Of a stretch of DNA of 64,000 nt, positions 22,591 through 32,438 are shown piece after piece; the first letter of the stretch is position 1, and the number at the start of each line of letters is the position of its first letter. The stretch covers positions 4,647,386-4,711,385 of the forward strand of contig NC_053112.1 of assembly GCF_010015445.1 (NCBI RefSeq). Direction: 5' to 3'. Below the pieces are notes generated by a model that saw nothing but the letters and a program-made list of their open reading frames with translations, had not been told where the DNA came from and made no database searches. The DNA is from Perca fluviatilis (Eukaryota; Chordata; Actinopteri; Perciformes; Percidae). Made by a program: the position numbers and the translations under genes.

Positions 22591-22774
22591 TTAACGTCAA
22601 CTATTAGCTTTGTTGGGATTCACCCGTTTTCAGAGGCAGTTTCAAATTGTGAGATTTGCAGAGGAAAGAGGTGTCAATGGGACTTTGAGGTTTCTATGAA
22701 TGCCCATTTTACCCACCAAACGGTCGTTATTCAACTATGACAAGGTAAACTTGGTTTTGCATTCTATCACCCCT
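22591..22774. mobile_element. Kolobok-like element C, 3' end only
   Basis: The last about 180 bp of the family (AGCTTTGTTGGGATTCACCC ... GTCGTTATTCAACTATGACA ... CATTCTATCACCCCT), followed by TTAA (22775-22778). The left side starts at a TTAA by coincidence or through internal deletion. Confidence 0.75.
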
Positions 22775-22778
22775 TTAA

Positions 22779-23114
22779 GAATTTCTTTGTATTCTGTAGT
22801 TTGGGAGTTTGGACATCGCTACGTTTTTCCTACTACTACTACTGTTTCAGCCAACACTGCCTTCTGAAAAAGTGCAGGGGGACATGTTCCTCTGTGTCCA
22901 TCCCCCTACACTACACATAGAGGAGTAATCTCTCAGCTGGTAGTTGGTGCTCAGATACCCTCTGACTTCTGATTGAGGAGTTTTGAGCATCGAGACCTTA
23001 AAGAGAGAAGAGTCATGATGAATTTAAGGTCACTTTCACACCTGTAGTTCAGATCATTTGGTCCGGACAGAAGGAGGAAAATGATCCATTGTTGTCTTTT
23101 AGTTCTGATCCGGT
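22779..23114. other. 3' flank of NLR copy A
   Basis: Homologous to 48190-48548 downstream of NLR copy B (GTGCAGGGGGACATGTTCC, CTCAGATACCCTCTGACT, GTTTTGAGCATCGA). This marks the left limit of the duplicated unit. It is probably 3' UTR on the minus strand. Confidence 0.7.
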
Positions 23115-23310
23115 TCATGTTCTAATGAATCCCTTAGACACCCTCAGTGTCTGCAGTTTGTATCTTTTGTTCTCCTGTAAATCAGACAGCAGCTTCAGAC
23201 CTGATTCTCCTGGATCACTGTAGTCCAGCGTCAGTTCTCTGAGGTGTGAAGGGTTCGACTTCAGAGCCGAGGCCAGAGACTCACAGCAGCTCTCTGTGCA
23301 GAAGGACAAC
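23115..23310 (-). pseudogene. NLR A terminal LRR exon
   Basis: The acceptor (TCTCAG) precedes 23310. The exon encodes LSFCTESCCESLASALKSNP, then SHLRELTLDYSDPGESGLKL and ends LQTLRVSKGFIRT with a stop at 23115. It holds one ribonuclease-inhibitor-type LRR and a short tail. Copy B's exon (48549-48753) is three codons longer because its stop lies further on. Confidence 0.85.
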
Positions 23311-24181
23311 CTGAGAGATAAACACATTGGTTTAATACCGCAGTAATACAAACACTGGCAGGGGTTACAATCAATACCTAGTCTTTATTATCTCTCCTTT
23401 GGTGGTTTCATTGCATAGAGTCTTCAAATATCCAAACATAAGTCAGAAATCTGGGTAATTTGTAATTTCTGACTCAGCATTACAATTCAACAGATTAATT
23501 CTGTCATCAGCAGCAGCTTTTTCCATCAGGTCAAATGGTTAAAATAAATAATATTATATTATATTATATATATATATATATATTTTTTCTCTCTCTCTTT
23601 TGGAGATCTGGAGACCGTGGAGATGATTTATTACATGAGGAATTGACTGCTGTAACCATCTTGCCTGCAGCTGGTTTAACATGTAACAGTGAGACTCCTT
23701 ACTGGTACCAAGAACAGCCAACGATGGGACCATTAACCCTGTCGACTATAAATACAGCTTTAGTGGGCTCGTCTGGCACGTAACCGCCTATAAAACGATG
23801 AATTGTAGATATTTAACTTCCGTTTGAGTACAGATTAAACAAACCAGTTGATAGTGGATTCTGTTCCCTTTGGACAGAGCCAACTAGCAGTTGTCCAATC
23901 TTTATGCTAAGCTAAGTGACTATAGCTTTATATTTAGTGTACAGACATGACAGTGCTATCAGTCTGAACATCTGACTCTCAGAGAGAAACAGTAATCGAA
24001 CAGTAAATGTTTTACTTAACTGTACTGTGCTACGATGAAGCGACAGATTGAAACATGTTTGCAGTCTGAGTCTGACTAACACTAAAATGATCTGAAATTA
24101 AAAACTAGATAAACTTTATTATTCTCAGAACAGGTGTCCAGGGAAGAAATAATTAACAGAAAACTGTCTGAGAAGTCTCAC
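23311..24181. other. NLR A intron
   Basis: Includes an AT dinucleotide tract at 23555-23590 and sequence parallel to 48754-49516 in copy B (CTCTTTTGGAGATCTGGAGACCG, repeated as a motif elsewhere in both loci). No gene is seen. Confidence 0.6.
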
Positions 24182-24352
24182 CTCAGTATCTCCAGTCTAC
24201 ACTGGGATTTTCTCAGCCAATCAGAGAGCAGCTCCACCCCCACGTCCTTCAGGTTGTTGTAGCTCAGGTTGAGTTCTCTGAGATCAGAGGAGTCGCTGAG
24301 GGCAAAGGCCAAAAACCGGCAGCTGGCTGCTGTTAATATGCAGCATCTCAGG
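24182..24352 (-). pseudogene. NLR A LRR exon (171 bp)
   Basis: Flanked by acceptor TTCTAG and donor GTGAG. It starts with one base and ends with two, so the 171-bp exon is phase-symmetrical. It encodes LRCCILTAASCRFLAFALSD, SSDLRELNLSYNNLKDVGVE, LLSDWLRKSQCRLEIL: two NLR-type LRRs with the LxELNLSxNxL core. It is itself intact. Matches 49517-49687 in copy B. Confidence 0.9.
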
Positions 24353-26636
24353 CTAGAAGGTGACATTTAAACACAGTTTTCAGATCAGAGCTTGTTTTGT
24401 GTTCTTTTTGTGAAGAGACTAAATATAAAATATAATAATATAATGTTGTAGAACTATAATGTATCTGTGAGCAGATTTAGTGTTTCTTAATGTATTTGTT
24501 AACATCTATAATTCTTCCTCCTAACAGGTTTCATAGAAGTTATAATAACAACAAAAACCTTGAAACACTAAGACATTACTAAGCATTTGTCACTCTATCT
24601 GCAAATCGTGCATCTCAAATTAACAAGTGCAACCTTGGCCAGAAGCAGCAATATCTCCTAACTGTCTGTGAGCAGTATATCATATGCCATAAAAACATTT
24701 AAAAAAAAAGAAAAACGTAAGTTAACTTTCTGTGTTCAGTTATTTCACAAAAATATAAAAACAGTTTAATCAGGTAAAACACATTTTTATACAATCATTC
24801 GCTGATTGGATGAATTTTTGTCACATGGTTATGTGTCACACAGTAAACAAATCTGGGTGTAAGTTCTGACTCACTGTTACAATTCAACAGACAAATTAAT
24901 TCTGTCATCAGCAGCAGCTTTTTCCTCATCAGGTCAAAGGCTAAAATAAAACCTTTTTCTCTGTTTTGGAGATATGGAGACCATCAGATGATTTTATTAC
25001 TCCACGTCTTGACTGCTGTAACCAGCTAGATCCAGTTTTCTGCGTCGTACCTACCGTGCGCTCGCAGGATGTGACAGTGCGGCACGTGATAGCTGGGTTA
25101 AGTAATAAACTAGTCAAACAAAGGTGAAAACAATAGCTACATAACTTTATCAAATAATTTAAAAATAAATAACTATTAACATATTAAACAAATTAGAGTA
25201 AAAGATGATACAGATGAAAATATTGTGACACTTTGCTGCATCTGACACAATTTCAGGGTAGTTATTAAGGCTGCACGATATGACGAAAATATGCGATATG
25301 CCCTAACGTTGAATATCACGATGATGATATAACTTGGTATAAATAAACATATTAAAATATACTCAGTTCTGCTTTCATACTTCTTTCCGAATTCTGCAAA
25401 AATACAACAAATTACTTGTTGAAGTTAAAACAAATGACAGAAAAATGGAGCCATGATGTGCTTTGTCAATTAAATCAGTTTTTTTTCCCAAATGTTAATG
25501 ATTCAGCAGATAAAATACCCTAATAGACTATAAGCCTACTATGATCCATAGTTACGTTATTATAAATCTCAACACTGTTTCCTCCTAACTCCTGTTAAAT
25601 CATATAAGACTATGCTATCTAAAGTTAATTTTGTTCGTTTTGTTTGTTAGATCATTGTTAATTTTTTTAAGTGTATTAATCTGTGATTTGGGGATCCTAA
25701 ACATGCTGTTCTTTACTATACATGTCTTGTTGCACTCATTAAGATCTCATCTGAGCAGATTTCTGTCATTCAAACAACTCTGATTTGTAGTTGAAAAATT
25801 GTCCAGCCAATTTAATGAAATCTCTGGTTTTATTCGGGCTCGAGTCCATAAATGCAGTTAAGGGATACAGGCACAGAGAACTGACGGCTCGCTTAGCAAC
25901 AATTAGCTCTAGTCTGCTCTGTTATATAGATATGGAGCGGAGGAGACTGCCGTGGAGAGGGGTAACAACCAGACTCTGATAAATGAAGTTCGGGGAGCTT
26001 TCACAGCGGTGTGGTCGCGGTGTTTCTATGTTTTTTTTAGTAGCCTACAGTTAACCCACGGCAAGACCACCAGCAGCACGTTACTACTAATGTAACAATA
26101 GTTTCTGAGCCTGAAGTGCAACATTCACATTGACAACATCATGAGTCATGCACAAGGCACAAGACTTAACGAGGGGGAGGGGCTGGAGGCAGCTGGTCTG
26201 GGTGCATTGAAAAATACACCGTTGTTGGGAAAAACAATTTAATTCAGATTTTATCTACCTGGGCGGTGCGCCAAAGTAGAAGCTATGTATGGGAAACACT
26301 GCAGTAATTACAGTCGTCTCCTGTTGAGTAACGAGACAATAATGTTAGAAGTTACTGGATGTAACTCCAGCTCTATGAATCTGTGTGTGTAGCTCACTGT
26401 CGCTCTGCATCACACAGTGAATGAAAGAGTGTAAACACAGTCACTGTGGGGAATATAAAGCATCACACGGCCTGATCAGGAACAACAGATACTCCAAAAT
26501 AGAAATAGATAGGTGATCAATGGGGCAAATTCTGACTAACACTGAAATGGTCTGAAATTAAAAGCTAGATAAATTATATTAATCTCAGAACAGGTGTCCA
26601 GGGAAGAATTACAGAAAACTGTCTGAGAAGTCTCAC
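24353..26636. other. NLR A intron with old hAT-like insertions
   Basis: 25265-25330 (GGCTGCACGATATGACGAAA) and the end at 26285-26305 (minus strand CAGTGTTTCCCATACATAG) resemble hAT termini. Both are also present in copy B (50945-51000, 52750-52785), so they predate the duplication. No coding sequence is seen. Confidence 0.55.
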
Positions 26637-26811
26637 CTCATTATCTCCAGTCTACACTGGGGTTTCTTTTTTTTTTTTTTTTAGTGCTTTATTAAGTTTT
26701 TACAAAATTACAATTTATACATTTAAACATACAGTAGGCTACCTGACAATATATACCATACAAAAATTACAAGAATATAACTAATAAAACAAATTGTGCA
26801 AACAAAGCTAA

Positions 26812-26985
26812 AATATAAAGTGCATAGAGCCTCTCATAAAGTGCATAGAGATATTTATAAAGTGCATAGAGATATTTATAAAGTGCATGGAGTTGTTTTT
26901 TTTTATAAAGTGCATAGAGCGATTTTATAAAGTGCATATAGAGTCTTTTTATAAAGTGCATATAGAGTCTTTTTATAAAGTGCTG
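26812..26985 (-). repeat. Tandem repeats in the LINE 3' UTR
   Basis: Seven to eight copies of a 20-25-bp unit, TATAAAGTGCATAGAG with short AT-rich spacers (plus strand), end about 5 bp after the ORF2 stop. A short frame of repeated 'LYALYK' is an artefact. Confidence 0.85.
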
Positions 26986-26989
26986 TAGT

Positions 26990-29900
26990 TCACAGGTTAA
27001 AAGTGTCCCAAGGAAGGAGCTGTTTTTTGTCCAGAGTTTTTCTTCTCCTGAGTTCAGCTAGCACTTGTTTGCACACATCGTCACTATTTATGACTGTTTG
27101 TTGAATAACCATACAGCATCTTGTTTTCCATAGCTTGATGCATACAATACATATGATTATTTGTAAAAGTTCTTTTTGTTTTTCTGATAGAGTCTCAACA
27201 ACAATACAATACATGACAGATTTATATGAAATTACAAAATTAACACCATACACTTTTAATTTGTCCCAGACTTCTTTTGCCCTATAGCAATCCATCAAAA
27301 GATGCTGTTGGGTCTCGTCTTCGTCACAATTAATCATGGGACACTTTTTTGTTTTTACATAACAGCTCCATGAAACTACGGCTCTAACCGCAAGTCTATT
27401 CACAGACATCAGCCATCTCATATCGCGAATGCTCTCCGAGAGGTTCTTATTTTTTAAAAATTTCAGGAAAAGAGTTCCTTCGTTATGTGTTAAATTTTTA
27501 TAATTAATGTATCCACCATATTTATAATCATTAATTTTTTTTAAAATCATTTTACTTGGGAGGCCATTCCAGTCAATATTAAGATTTACATATTCATACA
27601 TAAAATCTCCGTAGATAAGATTATACTCTGGACCTTGTCTGGCTCTCCCTCTCCGTTTCCTCCACTTGGAGCGATCTCCGGTCCAGAGAGCATTCCTGGA
27701 GATGGCTGCTGACATGTTTTTAATAAAGGCTATGTACAATTTAATTCTCATATCTACTGCCCCTAACCCCCCATATTCTTTACTTTTATACATGATTTCT
27801 CTTTTTGTTACTTCCCTGGTTGTACCCCAGACCAAATTTACACACTGTTTATTTAATTTCATTATAATTTTATGAGATGGAGGAAAGATATTGGCTAAAA
27901 ACAGGAGTTTGGATAAGATTAAGGTTTTAACAATGTTGACTCTTGATTTATAATTGGTATTTTTATTTTCCCATTTTTTAACTTCTTCTTTAACTTCACA
28001 GAGTTTATTTTCCCAGTTTTTTTCACTACAGTCTTGATTACAAATTGTCAGGCCCAAGATTTTAATTTCATCCTTTACTTTTATGTTGATATCACGTTTC
28101 TTACTTTCAGCTCCGATCCAAACTCCCTCTGTCTTATCCTGATTTAATTTAGCTCCTGAAGCCAGTTCATATAAGTTTAGGTGATTAGTCAACACATCCA
28201 TCTCCATCTGATTTTTAATAACAACAGTGACGTCATCTGCATAGGCCATGGCAGTGATTTTGGGCGCAAGGCCAACCCGAGTACCAGATATAAGCCTCTC
28301 AGAGTTTATGGTTTTAATAAGAGGGCTGATGGCCAGGACGTATAAAGCAGCGCTAAGAGGACAGCCCTGTTTCACCCCTCTCTCTACATTAAAAGATTCT
28401 GTTAAAATACCATTTACATTAATACACACACTAGATTTAACATACAGACATCTAATCAAATGAATAAAACTTTCTGGGAAGCCATAAGACTTCATTACAG
28501 TCCACAAATAGTCTTTAGATATATAATCAAATGCCTTTTTTTGATCCAGCCCGATTATATAGAAGTCTTTTTTATCAGGTTTATTAATCATTTCTCTTAA
28601 TATGCAAAGGTTATCCCACATCAAACGGCCTTTAATGGCACACGTTTGTTCTTTTTCTATAATTTCATCTAATATATTATTTACTCTATTCATAATTACT
28701 TTAGCTAATATTTTATAATCAGTATTCATTATAGTTAGATGTCTGTAGCTATTTATGTCGTTTTCATCACCTTTCTTATATAATAAACACATTACCCCCT
28801 GATAAAAGGATTCCCCCATACAGCCACTGTTCACACCTTCATTATACATCTCTGTGAGGACGTTTGTTACATCATCGATATTTAGCTGATAAAACTCTGT
28901 AGACAGGCCATCAGGGCCGGGGCTTTTACCAACGTTTAGTTGTTTGATGGCTTGTGTCACTTCATCCTTTCTTATGTTTCCCACAAGTTCCGTAAAGCTC
29001 AATGAGCTGTATGAGGGAAGCTTATCTAATAAAATATTTACACAACCACTATCTATTTCTATATGTTTATATGCTTCTATACATAATTCTCTGATTACTT
29101 GCCTTTTCTGCTTTTCATCAAACACTACATCACCGTCCTGTTTCTTTATGGATTTAATAAATTTACTTTGAGTTTGCCGTTGTCCAGCTTTAAGAGTATG
29201 TATTAAATTTCCTGTATTATCTGTATTTGTTTGCTTATAAATGTTATACAATATTTCGTTATTAAAATTATCTATTTGTGTTTTTAGTTCCGACATGATT
29301 TCATCATCTGAATTTGATCTTTTCTTCATCTGTTTTAAATTAACGTATTGTTCCATCAACATTTTATACTTTACATTTTTAATCTTATTTATTTCTCTAC
29401 ATTTATATCTGAAGAAATCTTTTAATCTTCGTTTTAATAATTCCCATAATTCAACATAGGATTTAGTTAAGCATTTTAATTGTACGATTTTATGAATTTC
29501 GTGTTTTAATTCTATTGATAAATCTGAATCCTTAAGGCACTGAGAATTTAACTTCCAGAAGCCTCTTTTTTCTGAGGATTCAGAAGACAAGACGGTTGTA
29601 ACAATTAAATGATCAGAGAAGTCGTTTATTACTGTACCATAATGCTTGATTTTAAAATGATTAGAAACATAAATTCGGTCGATTCGAGTTTTTGTCTTGT
29701 GATCAAATCGTGTGTATTGAACACCGACAGGATAAATTTCACGACACACGTCTATTAATTTAGTTTCATCACATATTTCTTTTAAAAGCTTACCTTCCCT
29801 TAGTAGTTTAAAAACATTGAAACTAACTATATCATTTTTATCCGTGACTGTATTAAAATCACCACACACAATAACTTTATAGCCTACTGTTAAAAGCTCT

Positions 29901-30283
29901 CTAAGTCTTTTAAATAATTGCATTTTTCTGACTCTATCAGGAGCAGTGTACACATTAATAACACGGTATTTTTCACCCCTATAATAACAGTCAATCATAA
30001 GAAGTCTACCTGGGATTAAATCTCTTCTTCGAATTATAACAACATCATTGGTTTTAAAAAATATACCAACACCATCGGCTCTGCTTTCCCCAATAGATAT
30101 TATACTCAGTCCTTTGTTCCACATTTTACACACATCAGTGACGTCATTACGGGTATTCAGTCTGAGCTCTTGAGCACACAGAATATCAAAATCTGTGTCT
30201 AAAAGATATTTCAATTTCGTAGATCTAAAAGCTTTAGACTGGATGCCACGGGCGTTCCAGGTGGATATTTTTAAACAGGACAT
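26990..30283 (-). CDS. LINE ORF2: apurinic endonuclease-reverse transcriptase, 1,097 aa
   Basis: Performs target-primed reverse transcription: the endonuclease nicks the target and the RT copies the RNA from the free 3' end. The N-terminal endonuclease (about 1-235) shows STWNARGI, CAQELRL (catalytic Glu39), VCGDFNTV, DRIYVS and FSDHLIV. The RT (about 440-740) shows GKSPGPDGLSTEFYQ, SYRHLTIMNTDYKILAKV, LDQKKAFDYI, RGVKQGCPLSAALYVLAISP and MAYADDVTV (YADD from residue 681). The C-terminal CCHC-type knuckle is KCPMINCDEDETQQHLLMDC. The style (LDQKKAFD, long C-terminus) fits the Tx1 branch of L1-like elements. No stop or frameshift is present. The start ATG opens exactly at the endonuclease and lies 24 bp after the ORF1 stop. 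Confidence 0.95.
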   Translation of the reverse strand: MSCLKISTWNARGIQSKAFRSTKLKYLLDTDFDILCAQELRLNTRNDVTDVCKMWNKGLSIISIGESRADGVGIFFKTNDVVIIRRRDLIPGRLLMIDCYYRGEKYRVINVYTAPDRVRKMQLFKRLRELLTVGYKVIVCGDFNTVTDKNDIVSFNVFKLLREGKLLKEICDETKLIDVCREIYPVGVQYTRFDHKTKTRIDRIYVSNHFKIKHYGTVINDFSDHLIVTTVLSSESSEKRGFWKLNSQCLKDSDLSIELKHEIHKIVQLKCLTKSYVELWELLKRRLKDFFRYKCREINKIKNVKYKMLMEQYVNLKQMKKRSNSDDEIMSELKTQIDNFNNEILYNIYKQTNTDNTGNLIHTLKAGQRQTQSKFIKSIKKQDGDVVFDEKQKRQVIRELCIEAYKHIEIDSGCVNILLDKLPSYSSLSFTELVGNIRKDEVTQAIKQLNVGKSPGPDGLSTEFYQLNIDDVTNVLTEMYNEGVNSGCMGESFYQGVMCLLYKKGDENDINSYRHLTIMNTDYKILAKVIMNRVNNILDEIIEKEQTCAIKGRLMWDNLCILREMINKPDKKDFYIIGLDQKKAFDYISKDYLWTVMKSYGFPESFIHLIRCLYVKSSVCINVNGILTESFNVERGVKQGCPLSAALYVLAISPLIKTINSERLISGTRVGLAPKITAMAYADDVTVVIKNQMEMDVLTNHLNLYELASGAKLNQDKTEGVWIGAESKKRDINIKVKDEIKILGLTICNQDCSEKNWENKLCEVKEEVKKWENKNTNYKSRVNIVKTLILSKLLFLANIFPPSHKIIMKLNKQCVNLVWGTTREVTKREIMYKSKEYGGLGAVDMRIKLYIAFIKNMSAAISRNALWTGDRSKWRKRRGRARQGPEYNLIYGDFMYEYVNLNIDWNGLPSKMILKKINDYKYGGYINYKNLTHNEGTLFLKFLKNKNLSESIRDMRWLMSVNRLAVRAVVSWSCYVKTKKCPMINCDEDETQQHLLMDCYRAKEVWDKLKVYGVNFVISYKSVMYCIVVETLSEKQKELLQIIICIVCIKLWKTRCCMVIQQTVINSDDVCKQVLAELRRRKTLDKKQLLPWDTFNL

Positions 30284-30307
30284 GATGTTGTTGGGGAGAG
30301 ACTAAGC

Positions 30308-30689
30308 CTATGGTGATGGTTTAACATCCACACGTTTGTTTTCTTTATATGTTATAGTACGATTTCTTTTTTTTCTCTTTTTAACTTCCTCAAAGGAAGG
30401 GTCATGCTGAACCTCTGGAGAAGGAAACTCTGGTGTCGTGGAGAACGAGCCAGAGTTACTGTCACATGGAGCGGAGTCAGCGTTATCAGCAGCGGGGGTG
30501 CTGCTGGCCCGCTGACCGGCTGTCTGCCCGGTAGAGCTAAAATCTGAACTAGGACTCTCACTGGCACTTTCATAACTCTGTTCGTTTTCCTCATTTTCAT
30601 CGCCATCACTATCGTCACTCATGCTCTCTATGCCACTTATACTCAAATCTTTTTCCTCACCTGATTGAAGGGAGACTTCAGGAGGGGGG
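30308..30689 (-). pseudogene. LINE ORF1 C-terminal part
   Basis: Open from the 5' truncation point to TGA/TAA at 30308. Acidic and Ser-rich (SDDSDGDENEENEQSYESAS), ending in a basic stretch (EEVKKRKKRNRTITYKENKR). No zinc knuckle is seen in the retained part. The frame happens to continue upstream into NLR exon sequence, giving a chimeric reading frame with no biological meaning. Confidence 0.7.
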
Positions 30690-30844
30690 TACACTGGGGT
30701 TTCCTCAGCCAATCAGAGAGCAGCTCCACCCCCTCGTCCTTCAGGTAGTTGGAGCTCAGGTTGAGTTCTCTGAGATCAGAGGAGTCGCTGAGGGCAGAGG
30801 TCAAAGACTGGCAGCTGGCTGCTGTTAACCTGCAGTATCTCAGG

Positions 30845-32147
30845 CTGGAAGGAGACATTTAAACACAGTTATTAGATCAGAGTTTGTTTTGTGTTCTAAC
30901 TTTTTGTGGAAGAGAATGAATATAAAATAAATAATAAAATATAAAACATTTTGTATAACTATCATGTATCTGTGAGCAGATTTAGTGTTTCTTAATGTAT
31001 TTGTTAGCATCTATAACTCCTCCTGTGGAGACCAAGGGGAGGCTGCTGTATGAACAGATCATTAATAACAAAGTAAAACAGCTGTAATCATATAAATCAT
31101 GTTTCATAGAAGTTATAATAACAACAAACACGCTACATTAATAAACACTTAAAATGTCCTTATATGTGCTCACAACTAGATTATAGTGTGTTATACACCA
31201 TTTATTTAATAATAATGTAAATAGACTTTTAGTGTAAAAATGGCCTCAAAACACCTGAAAACAGTTTGAACATGAGAATGTGTGACATTTTATGACTTTA
31301 ATTCAAAGTGTGATTACAACCACAATACTCACTTCAGTGTCTCCAGTTGACAAAGTGTCTCTGCCAAGAACTCAGAAAGGTTTTTAACATATTATTATGA
31401 TTTTGACTCATAGTGAATCTTTGGTCTGAAATGGTCTTTAGTCTATGATGTTGCATGTAGGGGACAGTTTCATTTAGTTCTATGTTGCTTCATGAAGCTT
31501 TGAGGTGTTAAAACTAATTAGAAAATATTAATAATTAGACCTGACTCACACATGTTGAACATCAGAATTGGGACATTTTCAGGAGTATGGTCAACAGGAG
31601 AGTTTTAGCCAGCTGGACACTAATTTAGATGTTAAATGTCCCCAGAGTCAGATAATATTATGTATATTTTCATCTCTGTGTGTCCAGTTTAGTTTAGGGG
31701 CAGAATGTGTTTAGCTTAGCTTAGCACAAAGAATAGTAGCAGCCAAATTGAAAGTGAAGTATTCCACCTTTCAACATGTTGAATCTCGTTAGCTACATGT
31801 ACATCAGACAGACTTGGAGGTGTTGGAGGTGAGTTTTTCTCTTTTGATGGAGCTGTGCTAACAGTTTCCCCCTGCTTCTAGTCTTCACGCTAAACTAGGA
31901 GCTATCTCTGGACAAAGTTAAAACTAATATCCTCCTGAAACATCAGACTCTAAGAAAAACAGAGAATGATTAAAGATGGTAAATGTAGATTATCACCACA
32001 TGACATTAGATATCTTAAGGAAATATTTCATCTATGTTCACTGTAACATGAAATAAAAGTAAACTACTCCCAGTTTAAGTTTCCCAAAGTCCACATTATT
32101 TGTATTATGAATCACCACAAACATACTGTGCATCTGGATGTTCTTAC
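30845..32147. other. NLR A introns with an LRR exon remnant
   Basis: 31333-31384 on the minus strand reads as the 3' end of an LRR exon (LSEFLAETLCQLETL, donor GTGAG), but the front half is gone. Copy B has the same truncated remnant at 53745-53797, so the loss predates the duplication. The remaining sequence is intronic and closely matches 53295-54560. Confidence 0.7.
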
Positions 32148-32320
32148 CGGAGTCTCTGGAGTTTGCAGTTTGGACTTTTTAGACCGTCAGAGAGCAGCTC
32201 CACTCCAGAGTCCAGCAGATCGTTTCCACTCAGGTCTAACTCCTCCAGACCAGAAGACTTTGAGCTGAGAACTGATGAAATGTTCTCACAACATCTGTAG
32301 GTGAGGTTACAGTTACTTAA
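32148..32320 (-). pseudogene. NLR A first LRR exon with mutated acceptor
   Basis: Encodes [57 protein letters not shown], with donor GTAAG. Copy B has ...CTTCAG|GTTAAG at the acceptor; here it is CTTTAAGTTAAG. The original AG is now AA. The next AG lies one base downstream, so splicing there would shorten the exon from 174 to 173 bp and shift the frame. Confidence 0.85.
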
Positions 32321-32438
32321 CTTAAAGTTAAAAACAAAATGACTGTTAACATTTTGCAAACACTTCCCTCTGTACTCTACACTGAAACACAACCGGAGAG
32401 CTGCAGAGCTGTTGGGTTTCTCGAGGTTGAAGACTTAC

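Larger units (their letters stand above)
26667..30689 (-). mobile_element. Tx1/L1-like LINE, 5'-truncated, with intact ORF2
   Basis: Bounded by a perfect 14-bp target-site duplication TACACTGGGGTTTC (26653-26666 and 30690-30703). A T16 run at 26667-26682 is the poly(A) tail of the minus-strand element. From its 5' end it contains the ORF1 C-terminus, a complete ORF2, and a 3' UTR with tandem repeats. At 4,023 bp it lacks most of ORF1 and the 5' UTR, the usual result of incomplete reverse transcription. The clean duplication, pure tail and open ORF2 argue for a recent insertion. Confidence 0.94.
26637..30844 (-). pseudogene. NLR A LRR exon split by a LINE
   Basis: The 3' piece is 26637-26666 and the 5' piece 30704-30844. 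Together they give exactly 171 bp, the length of sister LRR exons, with normal acceptor (TTCCAG) and donor (GTGAG). The exon encodes LRYCRLTAASCQSLTSALSD, SSDLRELNLSSNYLKDEGVE, LLSDWLRKPQC.. and then, as it stands, runs into the LINE and a stop. Matches 53124-53294. Confidence 0.93.

Noticed and set aside
26767..26961. Frame with repeated LYALYK motifs
   Set aside because: Translation of the LINE 3' UTR tandem repeat.
30352..30618. 88-codon frame overlapping LINE ORF1
   Set aside because: Shadow frame; the acidic then basic ORF1 frame is in line with the ORF1-ORF2 layout.
30643..30858. LRR frame ending in TPLLKSPFNQVRKKI
   Set aside because: Chimeric reading from the NLR exon into the inserted LINE, not a distinct LRR protein.
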